64,000 nucleotides of DNA from Sinomonas atrocyanea (GCF_001577305.1 NZ_CP014518.1:1922001-1986000); one strand, 5' to 3'. Positions 33,085-42,011 are shown, counted from the first letter of the stretch. Notes: generated from the sequence alone by a model not told the origin. Program-made: numbers and translations.

Positions 33085-34003
33085 GCTCCTCGTGGTCCCC
33101 GAGGAGCTCGCGGGCGGCCGCGCCGATGCCGTGCTCGCCGCGCTCCTTGGCGTCTCGCGGTCCACGGCCGCCTCGCTCCTGGCCGGCGGACACGTCCTCT
33201 CGTCCGGCAGGCCCGTGGCCAAGTCGGCGAAGGTGGGCGTGGGCGAGGAACTCCTCGTCGAACGGCCCGAGACCCGGGATCCTCTGGAAGTGGTGGTGGA
33301 GAAGGTGGACGGACTCGAGATCCTCATCGACGACGAGGACTTCGTGGTCGTGGACAAGCCGGTGGGCGTCGCCGCGCACCCGTCGCCCGGCTGGGTGGGC
33401 CCGACCGTGGTCGGAGGCCTCGCCGGCGCCGGCTACAGGATCTCGACCTCGGGCGCGCCCGAGCGCGCCGGGATCGTGCACCGGCTCGACGTGGGCACCT
33501 CAGGGGCCATGGTGGTGGCCAAGACCGAGCTCGCGTACACCGCGCTCAAGCAGGCGTTCAAGGACCGTACCGTGGAGAAGGTGTACCACGCGGTGGTCCA
33601 GGGCATCCCCGATCCCCTCGAGGGCACCATCGATGCGCCCATCGGCCGCCACCCGGGGTACGACTGGCGCTTCGCGGTCATCGAGGACGGCCGCCCGTCG
33701 GTGACCCACTACGAGGTGATCGAGGCGTTCGGGCGGGCCAGCCTCGTCGAGGTCCACCTCGAGACCGGCCGCACGCACCAGATCCGCGTGCACTTCTCGG
33801 CGCTCCACCATCCCTGCGCCGGCGACCTGACCTACGGCGCGGACCCCCGGCTCGCCGCCGACCTCGGCCTCACGCGCCAGTGGCTGCACGCCTACCGGCT
33901 TGCGTTCGCGCACCCGAGGACCGGCGAGCGCGTCGAGGCCGTGAGCCCGTATCCCGCGGACCTGCAGTACGCGATCGACGTCCTGCGCGAGGGCCGCGTC
34001 TGA
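33077..34003 (+). CDS. RluA/RluD-family pseudouridine synthase
   Basis: 308-residue rRNA pseudouridine synthase. An N-terminal S4 RNA-binding domain (RADAVLAALLGVSRSTAASLLAGGHV, about 15-60) is followed by the catalytic domain. The catalytic aspartate is in HRLDVGTSGAMVVAKT near residues 135-150, preceded by VVVDKPVGVAAHPS, with the C-terminal LVEVHLETGRTHQIRVH motif near 225-241. Specific site (23S U1911/1915/1917-like) inferred from similarity to RluD. The GTG start overlaps lspA, as in many actinobacteria where lspA and this gene are paired. Confidence 0.94.
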   Translation: MAELLVVPEELAGGRADAVLAALLGVSRSTAASLLAGGHVLSSGRPVAKSAKVGVGEELLVERPETRDPLEVVVEKVDGLEILIDDEDFVVVDKPVGVAAHPSPGWVGPTVVGGLAGAGYRISTSGAPERAGIVHRLDVGTSGAMVVAKTELAYTALKQAFKDRTVEKVYHAVVQGIPDPLEGTIDAPIGRHPGYDWRFAVIEDGRPSVTHYEVIEAFGRASLVEVHLETGRTHQIRVHFSALHHPCAGDLTYGADPRLAADLGLTRQWLHAYRLAFAHPRTGERVEAVSPYPADLQYAIDVLREGRV

Positions 34004-34068
34004 GCTGACGCCCGGCGCACGGCGAGGGCCGGGCGCGGGCGCGGAGACCGCCGTCGTGCCTCCGCCGG

Positions 34069-34092
34069 GGCGCCGCCGGCGGCGCCTAGACT
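34069..34092 (+). promoter_or_regulatory. dnaE promoter with abutting palindrome (leaderless layout)
   Basis: TAGACT (34087-34092), GGACCG, then GTG at 34099. Directly upstream is the perfect 18-bp palindrome GGCGCCGCCGGCGGCGCC (34069-34086), placed in the -35/-10 spacer region. Confidence 0.5.
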
Positions 34093-34098
34093 GGACCG

Positions 34099-37000
34099 GT
34101 GACTTCCAGCGGTTCGTTCGTCCACCTCCACAACCACACCGAGTACTCGATGCTCGACGGCGCGGCTCGGCTCGGGGACCTGTTCAGCCACGCCGAGGAG
34201 CTCGGCATGAGCGCGCTCGCCACGACGGACCACGGGTTCGTGTTCGGCGCGTTCGACTTCTGGAAGAAGGCCACGGACGCCGGGATCAAGCCGGTCATCG
34301 GGGTCGAGGCGTACCTGACTCCCGGCACGGCCCGGCAGGACAAGACCCGTGTGCGGTGGGGCGAGGGCGGCCGCGACGACGTGTCCGGCGCCGGTGCGTA
34401 CACGCACATGACGATGTGGGCCGAGGACACCCGGGGGATGCACAACCTGTTCCGCATGTCCTCGCTCGCCTCCCTCGAGGGCTACCTCTACAAGCCCCGC
34501 ATGGACCGCGAGCTCCTGCAGACCTACGGCAAGGGCATCATCGCGACCACCGGGTGCCCGTCCGGCGAGGTCCAGACGAAGCTGCGGCTCGGCCTCTACA
34601 AGGAGGCCCGCGAGGCCGCCTCGGAGTTCCGGGACATCTTCGGCGCGGACAACTTCTTCTGCGAGGTCATGGACCATGGCCTCGACATCGAGCGCAACGT
34701 CCAGGCGGAGCTGTACCGGCTGGCCAAGGACCTCGGGCTGCCGCTCGTGGCCACCAACGACCTGCACTACACCCACGCCGAGGACGCCTCGAGCCACGCC
34801 GCACTCCTGTGCGTCCAGTCGGGCTCGACCCTCGCGGACCCCAAGCGCTTCAAGTTCGACGCGGACGAGTTCTACCTCAAGTCCCCGGACGAGATGCGCG
34901 CGATCTTCGGCGACCACCCCGAGGCCTGCGACAACACGCTGCTCATCGCCGAGCGGTGCAACGTCGAGTTCAACACCAAGGCCAGCTACATGCCCCGCTT
35001 CCCCTGCCCCGAGGGGGAGAACGAGGAGTCCTGGTTCGTCAAGGAGGTCGAGCGCGGCCTCCACTACCGCTTCCCCCAGGGCATCCCGGACGCGGTGCGC
35101 AAGCAGGCCGAGTACGAGATCGGCATCATCACCCAGATGGGCTTCCCGGGCTACTTCCTCGTCGTCGCGGACTTCATCAACTGGGCCAAGGACAACGGCA
35201 TCCGCGTCGGCCCGGGCCGCGGCTCGGGTGCGGGCTCGATGGCCGCCTACGCGATGCGCATCACCGACCTCAACCCGCTGGACCACGGTCTGATCTTCGA
35301 GCGCTTCCTCAACCCGGACCGCGTCTCGATGCCCGACTTCGACGTCGACTTCGACGACCGCCGCCGCTCGGAGGTCATCAAGTACGTCACCGAGAAGTAC
35401 GGAGACGACCGCGTTGCGATGATCGTCACGTACGGGACGATCAAGGCGAAGCAGGCCCTCAAGGACTCCTCCCGCGTGCTCGGGTACCCGTTCTCCGTGG
35501 GGGAGCGGCTCACCAAGGCCATGCCGCCGGACGTCATGGGCAAGGGCATGCCGCTCGCAGACATCCACAACCCCGAGGCCAAGCGCTACGGCGAGGCCGA
35601 GGAGATGCGCGAGCTGCTGCGCACCGACGCGGACGCGCAGCGCGTCTTCGAGACGGCCACGGGCCTCGAGGGGCTGAAGCGCCAGTGGGGCGTCCATGCC
35701 GCCGGCGTCATCATGTCCTCGCACCCGCTGATCGACATCGTGCCGATCATGCGCCGCGAGCAGGACGGCCAGGTCATCACCCAGTTCGACTACCCGACCT
35801 GCGAGGGCCTGGGCCTGATCAAGATGGACTTCCTCGGCCTGAGGAACCTGACGATCATCACGGACGCCCTGGACAACATCAAGCTCAACCAGGGCATCGA
35901 CCTCGACCTCGAACGGCTCGAGCTCGACGACGCCGCCTCCTACGAGCTCCTCGCCCGCGGCGACACGCTCGGGGTGTTCCAGCTCGACGGCGGCCCCATG
36001 CGCTCGCTCCTGAAGCTCATGCGCCCGGACAACTTCGAGGACATCTCCGCCGTCCTCGCGCTCTACCGGCCCGGCCCCATGGGCGCCAACGCCCACACCA
36101 ACTACGCGCTGCGCAAGAACGGGCTACAGGAGATCACCCCGATCCATCCCGAGCTCGAGGAGCCACTGCGGGAGATCCTGGACACGACCTTCGGCCTGAT
36201 CGTCTATCAGGAGCAGGTCATGGCGATCGCGCAGAAGGTAGCCGGCTACTCGCTCGGACAGGCGGACATCCTCCGCCGCGCCATGGGCAAGAAGAAGAAG
36301 TCCGAGCTGGACAAGCAGTTCGCGGGATTCTCAGGGGGCATGCGGGAGCGCGGCTACTCCGACGCCGCGGTCAAGGCCCTCTGGGACATCCTCCTGCCGT
36401 TCTCCGACTATGCGTTCAACAAGGCCCACTCGGCCGCGTACGGAGTCGTCTCCTACTGGACGGCGTACCTCAAGGCGCACTACCCGGCGGAGTACATGGC
36501 GGCGCTGCTGACGAGCGTCGGCGACGACAAGGACAAGTGCGCCATGTACCTGAACGAGTGCCGCCACATGGGCATCACCGTGCTGCCGCCCGATGTGAAC
36601 GAGTCCGCCCTGAACTTCACCCCGGTGGGCAAGGACATCCGCTTCGGCATGGGCGCCATCCGCAACGTCGGCGCGAACGTGGTCCACTCGATGGTCGCCG
36701 CGCGGGAGGAGAAGGGCGCCTTCACGGGGTTCTCGGACTTCCTCACCAAGGTCCCCGCCGTGGTGTGCAACAAGCGCACCATCGAATCCCTCGTCAAGGC
36801 CGGCGCGTTCGACTCGCTCGGCCACCCCCGCCGCTCCCTCGCGATGATCCACGAGGAGGCGGTGGACGCCGTCATCACCCTCAAGCGCAACGAGGCGAAC
36901 AACCAGTTCGACCTCTTCAGCGCCTTCGGCGACGCCGAGGGCGGGGCTGCGGCGGGCCTCGCCGTCGAGATCCCCGACCTGCCGGAGTGGGAGAAGAAGG

Positions 37001-37632
37001 ACAAGCTCGCCTTCGAGCGCGACATGCTCGGCCTCTACGTCTCCGACCACCCGCTCCAGGGGCTCGAGGGCGTGCTCGCGCAGCACGCCGAGACCGGCAT
37101 CAGCGCGCTCATCGCGGACGAGGGCCCGGCGGACGGGTCGATCGTGACGATCGCGGGCATGATCACCTCCCTGTCCCGCCGCATCGCCAAGGCCAGCGGC
37201 AACGCCTACGCCCGCGCCGAGGTCGAGGACCTCGGGGCGTCGATCGAGGTCATGTTCTTCGGACAGGTCTACGGGCCGATCTCCGCGATCCTCGCCGAGG
37301 ACCTCATCGTCGTGGTCAAGGGCAGGCTGCAGCGGCGGGACGACGGCAACGTGACGCTCAACGCCATGGAGCTCACCGTCCCGGACCTCTCGGACGCCGC
37401 CGGCGGCCCCGTGGTCATCAGCATGCCCACCCACAAGGCGACCGAACGGGTGGTGACGCAGCTCGGGGACGTCCTCAAGACGCATCCGGGCCACAACGAG
37501 GTCCAGCTCAGGCTCCAGGGGACGCGGAGCATCGAGGTGATGCGCCTCGGCGTGCACCTGCGGGTGAACCCGAACCCCGCGCTGTTCGGAGACCTCAAGG
37601 TCCTCCTCGGCCCGGCGTGCCTCGATGCCTGA
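34099..37632 (+). CDS. dnaE: Replicative DNA polymerase III alpha subunit
   Basis: 1177-residue C-family polymerase, the main replicase. The N-terminal PHP domain begins FVHLHNHTEYSMLDGAARLGDL and holds metal-binding His/Asp residues, the proofreading centre in actinobacterial DnaE1. The palm carries the catalytic aspartates in MPDFDVDFDDRRR near residues 411-423, with GRGSGAGSMAAY upstream. Fingers include AFNKAHSAAYGVVSYWTAYLK; a HhH and OB fold (SIVTIAGMITSLSRR) lie near 1010-1110. Length and location beside lspA match mycobacterial dnaE1. GTG start, leaderless. The next gene starts 8 bp before its stop. Confidence 0.97.
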   Translation: MTSSGSFVHLHNHTEYSMLDGAARLGDLFSHAEELGMSALATTDHGFVFGAFDFWKKATDAGIKPVIGVEAYLTPGTARQDKTRVRWGEGGRDDVSGAGAYTHMTMWAEDTRGMHNLFRMSSLASLEGYLYKPRMDRELLQTYGKGIIATTGCPSGEVQTKLRLGLYKEAREAASEFRDIFGADNFFCEVMDHGLDIERNVQAELYRLAKDLGLPLVATNDLHYTHAEDASSHAALLCVQSGSTLADPKRFKFDADEFYLKSPDEMRAIFGDHPEACDNTLLIAERCNVEFNTKASYMPRFPCPEGENEESWFVKEVERGLHYRFPQGIPDAVRKQAEYEIGIITQMGFPGYFLVVADFINWAKDNGIRVGPGRGSGAGSMAAYAMRITDLNPLDHGLIFERFLNPDRVSMPDFDVDFDDRRRSEVIKYVTEKYGDDRVAMIVTYGTIKAKQALKDSSRVLGYPFSVGERLTKAMPPDVMGKGMPLADIHNPEAKRYGEAEEMRELLRTDADAQRVFETATGLEGLKRQWGVHAAGVIMSSHPLIDIVPIMRREQDGQVITQFDYPTCEGLGLIKMDFLGLRNLTIITDALDNIKLNQGIDLDLERLELDDAASYELLARGDTLGVFQLDGGPMRSLLKLMRPDNFEDISAVLALYRPGPMGANAHTNYALRKNGLQEITPIHPELEEPLREILDTTFGLIVYQEQVMAIAQKVAGYSLGQADILRRAMGKKKKSELDKQFAGFSGGMRERGYSDAAVKALWDILLPFSDYAFNKAHSAAYGVVSYWTAYLKAHYPAEYMAALLTSVGDDKDKCAMYLNECRHMGITVLPPDVNESALNFTPVGKDIRFGMGAIRNVGANVVHSMVAAREEKGAFTGFSDFLTKVPAVVCNKRTIESLVKAGAFDSLGHPRRSLAMIHEEAVDAVITLKRNEANNQFDLFSAFGDAEGGAAAGLAVEIPDLPEWEKKDKLAFERDMLGLYVSDHPLQGLEGVLAQHAETGISALIADEGPADGSIVTIAGMITSLSRRIAKASGNAYARAEVEDLGASIEVMFFGQVYGPISAILAEDLIVVVKGRLQRRDDGNVTLNAMELTVPDLSDAAGGPVVISMPTHKATERVVTQLGDVLKTHPGHNEVQLRLQGTRSIEVMRLGVHLRVNPNPALFGDLKVLLGPACLDA

Positions 37633-38206
37633 GGCACCCCGGATGCCCGAAGCCCCCCAGACGCCGGAAGGCCCCCAGGCACCGGAAGGCCCCCAGACGC
37701 CCGAGGCGCCCGGGAGCCCCGGGGCGGCGGCGGAGGACGCGCAGCGCTCCGAGCGCCGGGAGCGGATGTCGCTCGTGCGCTGGTGCCTGTACCCGCTGCT
37801 CGGCGGCCTGGTGCTGGGCACCGTCTGGGTCGTCGCGGCGCCCGGCGGGCTCTTCTACGGCGCCGGGACGGACTACGAGACCTGGGACGAGCGGGACCTC
37901 CTGTTCGGCGCGCTGGGGCTCGCCGCGGGACTGGCGGTGACGGTGGCCCTCGCGGTGGGACGCCGCCGGAGCGGCCTGCCGAATCGGGGCCTGGCCGCCC
38001 TCGCGGGGAGCACGCTCGGCACGCTCGCCGCCTTGGGGACCGGCGTGGGCCTCGGACACGTGCTCGGGGCCCGCGGAGTCAGCCCCTCGGTCGCGGAGTC
38101 GGCCTTCGGGCTGCAGGCCCTCAGCGCGCTCGCGGTCTGGCCAGCCGTCGTCGCCCTCGCCGTGCTCGCCTTCACCACGCTGTGGTGGATCCCGCCCAGC
38201 GAGTGA
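37625..38206 (+). CDS. Small four-TM membrane protein with Pro-Glu repeats
   Basis: 193-residue protein of unknown function. The first 35 residues are a degenerate hexapeptide repeat, PE(A/G)PQ(T/A), encoded by near-identical 18-bp units. Four hydrophobic segments follow (WCLYPLLGGLVLGTVWVVAAP; LLFGALGLAAGLAVTVALAVG; GTLAALGTGVGLGHVLG; LSALAVWPAVVALAVLAFTTL). It has no catalytic motif that I recognise. The start overlaps the dnaE stop by 8 bp, so it is probably co-translated. Similar small membrane proteins sit between dnaE and hisD in related genomes. Confidence 0.75.
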   Translation: MPEAPRMPEAPQTPEGPQAPEGPQTPEAPGSPGAAAEDAQRSERRERMSLVRWCLYPLLGGLVLGTVWVVAAPGGLFYGAGTDYETWDERDLLFGALGLAAGLAVTVALAVGRRRSGLPNRGLAALAGSTLGTLAALGTGVGLGHVLGARGVSPSVAESAFGLQALSALAVWPAVVALAVLAFTTLWWIPPSE

Positions 38207-38236
38207 CCGGCACGCGGGGCGCAGGGGCGCCCCCGG

Positions 38237-38242
38237 TAGACT
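38237..38242 (+). promoter_or_regulatory. -10 hexamer of hisD (leaderless layout)
   Basis: TAGACT, then AGGGCG (6 nt), then GTG at 38249. No Shine-Dalgarno sequence. Confidence 0.6.
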
Positions 38243-38248
38243 AGGGCG

Positions 38249-39631
38249 GTGACTTCCGCCGCCCCCACCCCCGCCTCGCCCGCCTTCCGCACCATCGACC
38301 TGCGGGGACACGCCCTCGGTCCCGCGGAGCTCCGGGCCGCGGTGCCGCGCCTCACGGCGGGAGACGGCACCGGCGTGGAGCAGGCGGTGCGCGGCATCAT
38401 CGCCGACGTGCGGGCCCGCGGGTTCGCGGCGCTCTCCGAGCTCGCGGCGAAGTTCGACGGGGTCGAGCAGCGCCACCCGCGGGTGCCCGCCGAGGCCATC
38501 TCCGCCGCGCTCGACACGCTCGATCCCGCCGTCCGCGCCGCCCTCGAGGAGTCGATCGCGCGCGCCAGGGCGTTCGCGGCCGCGCAGGTCCCCGCCGACG
38601 TCACCGTGCACCCGGCCGACGGCGCCTCGGTCACCCAGCGGTGGGTGCCCGTGCGCCGCGTGGGCCTCTACGTCCCCGGCGGCCTCGCCGTCTACCCCTC
38701 GAGCGTGGTCATGAACGTGGTGCCGGCCCAGGCGGCCGGCGTCGGCTCGATCGCGCTCGCCTCCCCGCCGCAGAAGGAGAACGGGGGCCTGCCCCACCCC
38801 ACGATCCTCGCCGCCGCGGCCCTCCTCGGCATCGACGAGGTCTACGCGATCGGCGGGGCGCAGGCCATCGTCTCCTTCGCCTACGGCATCCCCGCGGGGA
38901 CGGAAGGCGAGCACGACGGCCGCGGCGCGCTTCCCGCGATCGAGCCGGCCGACGTCGTCACCGGCCCCGGGAACATCTTCGTCGCCACGGCGAAGCGGCT
39001 GGTCAAGGGCGTGGTGGGGATCGACGCCGAGGCCGGCCCCACCGAGATCGCGGTCCTCGCCGACGCCGGCGCGCGCCCGGAGCTCGTGGCCGCGGACCTC
39101 ATCAGCCAGGCGGAACACGATCCCCGCGCGGGCAGCGTCCTCGTCACGGACTCCCCACAGCTCGCGGAGCGCGTCCGCGAGCAGCTCGCGGTCCTCGCCG
39201 AGCGCACCAAGCACCGCGACCGCGTCGTCGAGGCGCTCTCCGGTGAGCAGTCCGGCGTCGTGCTCGTCGACGACCTTGCGGCCGGCATCGCTGTGTGCGA
39301 CGCGTACGCCGCCGAGCACCTCGAGATCATGACGGCGGACGCGCCCGCCGTCGCCGCCCGGATCCGCAATGCCGGGGCGGTGTTCGTGGGCGACTACAGC
39401 CCGGTGAGCCTGGGCGACTACTGCGCCGGCTCCAACCATGTCCTTCCGACGTCCGGCACCGCCGCCTTCTCCTCCGGCCTGAACGTCACGACGTTCCTGC
39501 GGGCCATCCAGGTGGTGGACTACTCCGAGGCGGCCCTCAGGGGCGTCTCGGCGCACATCCGCAGCCTCTCCGACGCCGAGGACCTCCCCGCCCACGGGGA
39601 CGCCGTCGATGCGAGGTTCGCCGGCGCCTGA
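38249..39631 (+). CDS. hisD: Histidinol dehydrogenase
   Basis: 460-residue zinc, NAD-dependent enzyme for the last two steps of histidine synthesis (histidinol to histidine). Motifs: RRVGLYVPGGLAVYPSSVVMNVVPAQ near residues 136-161, VDVVTGPGNIFVATAKRLVKG near 233-251, and DAEAGPTEIAVLADAGARPELVAADLISQAEHDP near 256-290 with the catalytic Gln/Glu/His. HLEIMT and GDYSPVSLGDYCAGSNHVLPTSG close the active site. No other his genes follow within the window, so hisD appears to head or stand apart from the remaining operon. Confidence 0.96.
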   Translation: MTSAAPTPASPAFRTIDLRGHALGPAELRAAVPRLTAGDGTGVEQAVRGIIADVRARGFAALSELAAKFDGVEQRHPRVPAEAISAALDTLDPAVRAALEESIARARAFAAAQVPADVTVHPADGASVTQRWVPVRRVGLYVPGGLAVYPSSVVMNVVPAQAAGVGSIALASPPQKENGGLPHPTILAAAALLGIDEVYAIGGAQAIVSFAYGIPAGTEGEHDGRGALPAIEPADVVTGPGNIFVATAKRLVKGVVGIDAEAGPTEIAVLADAGARPELVAADLISQAEHDPRAGSVLVTDSPQLAERVREQLAVLAERTKHRDRVVEALSGEQSGVVLVDDLAAGIAVCDAYAAEHLEIMTADAPAVAARIRNAGAVFVGDYSPVSLGDYCAGSNHVLPTSGTAAFSSGLNVTTFLRAIQVVDYSEAALRGVSAHIRSLSDAEDLPAHGDAVDARFAGA

Positions 39632-39632
39632 G

Positions 39633-39669
39633 CCCCTACACGTAGTGTCCCGGACACTACATGTTGTGG
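39633..39669 (+). promoter_or_regulatory. Pair of NrdR boxes upstream of nrdR
   Basis: CCCCTACACGTAGTGT (39633-39648) and ACACTACATGTTGTGG (39654-39669). The second matches the published NrdR box acaCwAtATaTwGtgt at 13 of 16 positions and the first at about 11. Box centres are 21 bp apart, two helical turns, as expected for NrdR pairs. Their inner halves also form a 9-bp perfect palindrome. Confidence 0.75.
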
Positions 39670-39676
39670 TCTTCCC

Positions 39677-39706
39677 TTGTGGCGCGGGGCCCGCGGTCAG
39701 TAGGAT
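39677..39706 (+). promoter_or_regulatory. nrdR promoter (leaderless layout)
   Basis: -35-like TTGTGG (39677-39682), 18-bp spacer, -10 TAGGAT (39701-39706), then 7 nt to the GTG at 39714. Confidence 0.55.
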
Positions 39707-39713
39707 GGACTGC

Positions 39714-40187
39714 GTGTACTGCCCGTTCTGCCGCAACCCCGATTCCCGCGTCGTCGACAGCCGTCTCCAGGACGACGGCTCGGCCATCCGGCGCCGCCGG
39801 CAGTGCCCCGAGTGCGGCCGGCGGTTCACCACGCTCGAGACCACGAGCCTGACCGTCCTCAAGCGCTCCGGCGCCGGCGAGCCGTTCAGCCGCTCCAAGG
39901 TCATCAACGGCGTCCGCAAGGCGTGCCAGGGCCGCCCCGTGACGGACGACGACCTCGCCCTCCTCGCCCAGGAGGTCGAGGAGACGATCCGCGCGGCGGG
40001 CTCCGCCGAGATCCGGGCGCACGAGATCGGCCTGGCGATCCTCGGCCCGCTCAAGCGGCTCGACCAGGTCGCCTACCTGCGCTTCGCGAGCGTCTACCAG
40101 GACTTCGAGTCGCTCGCCGACTTCGAGGCCGCGATCAGCGTCCTCCGCTCCGAGCGGGAGGGCACGCCGGAGTCGGCCGCGAGCTGA
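39714..40187 (+). CDS. nrdR: Transcriptional repressor NrdR
   Basis: 157-residue ATP/dATP-responsive repressor of ribonucleotide reductase genes. The N-terminal zinc ribbon YCPFCRNPDSRVVDSR and CPECGRRFTT (about residues 2-40) binds DNA; the ATP-cone domain covers about 46-136 (RSGAGEPFSRSKVINGVRKAC, LKRLDQVAYLRFASVY). I place the start at GTG 39714 because homologues begin MYCPFC; the ATG at 39705 would add three residues and overlap the -10 region. Autoregulation is likely through the NrdR boxes. No nrd structural gene lies in the window. Confidence 0.95.
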   Translation: MYCPFCRNPDSRVVDSRLQDDGSAIRRRRQCPECGRRFTTLETTSLTVLKRSGAGEPFSRSKVINGVRKACQGRPVTDDDLALLAQEVEETIRAAGSAEIRAHEIGLAILGPLKRLDQVAYLRFASVYQDFESLADFEAAISVLRSEREGTPESAAS

Positions 40188-40210
40188 CGGCCGGCCGCCC
40201 GGCGGCGACC

Positions 40211-40253
40211 ACGGCGAGGGGCCCCGGACACGCTGTCCGGGGCCCCTCGCCGT
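40211..40253. terminator. Hairpin between nrdR and ppgK
   Basis: Perfect 20-bp stem (arms 40211-40230 and 40234-40253) with loop CGC, between convergent genes. Confidence 0.85.
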
Positions 40254-40275
40254 CGTCCGCCGAAGCGGGACCTGC

Positions 40276-41079
40276 CTACTTCGCGAGCTTGTGGTGGATC
40301 GCCACCTGGAGTGCCGCGCCCACAATGCCGGCCTCGTTCTTGAGCTTGGCGGGGATGATCGGCGTGCGCAGCTTCAGCAGCGGCAGGTACTCGTCCGCGC
40401 GCTTGGAGATGCCGCCGCCCACGATGAACAGCTCGGGCGAGAAGAGGAACTCGACGTGCTCGAAGTAGCGCTGGAGCCGCACGGAGTAGTCCTCCCAGCT
40501 GAGCCCGTCCCGCTCGCGCGCGACGGCCGAGGCCCTCGTCTCCGCGTCGTGGCCGTCGATCTCGAGGTGGCCGAGCTCCGCGTTGGGGACGAGGCGCCCG
40601 TCGAACACGAACGCGGACCCGATGCCCGTGCCGAGGGTGATGACGAGCACCGTCCCGTCCACGCCCTTGCCCGCGCCGAAGCGCACCTCAGCGAGCCCTG
40701 CGGCGTCCGCGTCGTTGACGACCTCGACGGGCCGGCCGAGCTTGTCGGTGAAGGCCTTGTCCACCTCGAAGTCGATCCACGACTTGTCCACGTTCGCGGC
40801 GGAGCGGGCCACGCCGTGCTGGATGATCGCGGGGAAGGCGACTCCCACCGGGCTGTCGGCGTCGGGCGCGCCCTCCCGGGCGCCGAGCTCGTCGACCATC
40901 TGCGCGACGACCGCGGCGATGGCCTCCGGCGTGGAGGGCTGCGGGGTGTCGACGCGGATGCGGTCCCCGACGAGCTTGCCCTTGGCCAGGTCGACGATGC
41001 CCCCCTTGATCCCCGTGCCGCCGATGTCGATACCGATCGCGGTTGCCCGGGACTTCTTCTTCTTCTCGCTCTTTGCCAT
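40276..41079 (-). CDS. ppgK: Polyphosphate glucokinase
   Basis: 267-residue ROK-fold kinase that phosphorylates glucose with polyphosphate (and often ATP). The phosphate motif is IGIDIGGTGIKGG near residues 15-27, the GTGIK form typical of polyphosphate glucokinases rather than the GTK of ordinary ROK enzymes. VVNDADAAGLAEVRFGAG near 119-136 supplies the catalytic Asp region, and VITLGTGIGSAFVFDG follows. The ROK zinc motif CGN is absent, as expected. A Lys-rich N terminus (MAKSEKKKKSRA) sets the start at 41079. It shares the glucose-6-phosphate role with the ROK gene at the window start. Confidence 0.94.
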   Translation of the reverse strand: MAKSEKKKKSRATAIGIDIGGTGIKGGIVDLAKGKLVGDRIRVDTPQPSTPEAIAAVVAQMVDELGAREGAPDADSPVGVAFPAIIQHGVARSAANVDKSWIDFEVDKAFTDKLGRPVEVVNDADAAGLAEVRFGAGKGVDGTVLVITLGTGIGSAFVFDGRLVPNAELGHLEIDGHDAETRASAVARERDGLSWEDYSVRLQRYFEHVEFLFSPELFIVGGGISKRADEYLPLLKLRTPIIPAKLKNEAGIVGAALQVAIHHKLAK

Positions 41080-41120
41080 GCGCGGCCTGCCTCTCGCGGG
41101 TCGTGTGGGGGAGGGGTGGT

Positions 41121-41999
41121 TCAGGGAACCGTGAGGACCTCGGCGCCGGAATCGGTGACGACGAGGGTGTGCTCGAACTGGGCGGTGCGCTTCCGGTCGC
41201 GGGTGACGACGGTCCAGTCGTCCTCCCACATGTCCCACTCGATGCCGCCGAGCGTCAGCATCGGCTCGATCGTGAACACCATCCCCGGCTCCATGATGGT
41301 GCCGTAGGCGGGGGCGGCGTCGTAGTGCGGGATGATGAGCCCGGAGTGGAAGGCCTCGCCCACGCCGTGGCCGGTGAAGTCCCGGACCACTCCGTAGCCG
41401 AAGCGCTTCGCATAGGCGCTGATGGCCCTGCCGATCACGTTGATCTCGCGGCCGGGGGCGACGGCCTTGATGCCTCGGCGGAGGGACTCCTGCGTCCGCT
41501 CCACGAGCAGCCTCGACTCCTGGTCCACGTCCCCGACGAGGAACGTGAAGTTCGTGTCCCCGTGGACGCCGTCCTTGAAGGCGGTGATGTCAATGTTGAT
41601 GATGTCCCCGTCGACCAGGACGGTCGAATCCGGGATCCCGTGGCAGATGACCTCGTTGACCGAGGTGCACAGCGACTTGGGGAAGCCCCGGTAGCCGAGC
41701 GTCGACGGGTAGGCGCCGTGGTCGATGAGGAACTCGTGGCCCACCCGGTCGAGCTCGTCCGTCGTCACCCCGGGGCGGATGTGCGTGCCGACCTCCACGA
41801 TGGCCTGCGCGGCGATCCGTCCTGCGGCCCGGACCTTCTCGATCTGCTCGGCCGTGAGCACGTTCGAGCCGGTGTACTTCTCGGGTGCCTCCTTCCACGC
41901 GTACTCCGGCCGCGGGATCGAGGCCGGGACGGGCCGGACCGGGCTCAGCGTGCCGCGCACAAGCGTGCCCAGAGGTGCCGCGGAAGGGGTAGAAGGCAT
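41121..41999 (-). CDS. map: Methionine aminopeptidase type I
   Basis: 292-residue metallopeptidase that removes initiator methionine. An N-terminal extension of about 40 residues (with VRPVPASIPRPEYAWK, a proline-rich motif seen in mycobacterial MAPs) precedes the pita-bread core. Metal ligands: two Asp in DITAFKDGVHGDTNF (near 143-157), His in GHGVGEAFHSG (near 220), and two Glu in MEPGMVFTIEPML and in HTLVVTDSG context near the C terminus. ATG at 41999 with TACACT 6 nt upstream. The next gene downstream on this strand is ppgK. Confidence 0.95.
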   Translation of the reverse strand: MPSTPSAAPLGTLVRGTLSPVRPVPASIPRPEYAWKEAPEKYTGSNVLTAEQIEKVRAAGRIAAQAIVEVGTHIRPGVTTDELDRVGHEFLIDHGAYPSTLGYRGFPKSLCTSVNEVICHGIPDSTVLVDGDIINIDITAFKDGVHGDTNFTFLVGDVDQESRLLVERTQESLRRGIKAVAPGREINVIGRAISAYAKRFGYGVVRDFTGHGVGEAFHSGLIIPHYDAAPAYGTIMEPGMVFTIEPMLTLGGIEWDMWEDDWTVVTRDRKRTAQFEHTLVVTDSGAEVLTVP

Positions 42000-42005
42000 A
42001 GGGTG

Positions 42006-42011
42006 AGTGTA
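42006..42011 (-). promoter_or_regulatory. -10 hexamer of map (leaderless layout)
   Basis: TACACT on the minus strand, 6 nt before the ATG at 41999. Confidence 0.6.

Noticed and set aside
39643..39661. 9-bp palindrome before nrdR as an independent operator or attachment site
   Set aside because: It is formed by the inner halves of two NrdR boxes, which explain it better; no integrase or duplicated copy is present.
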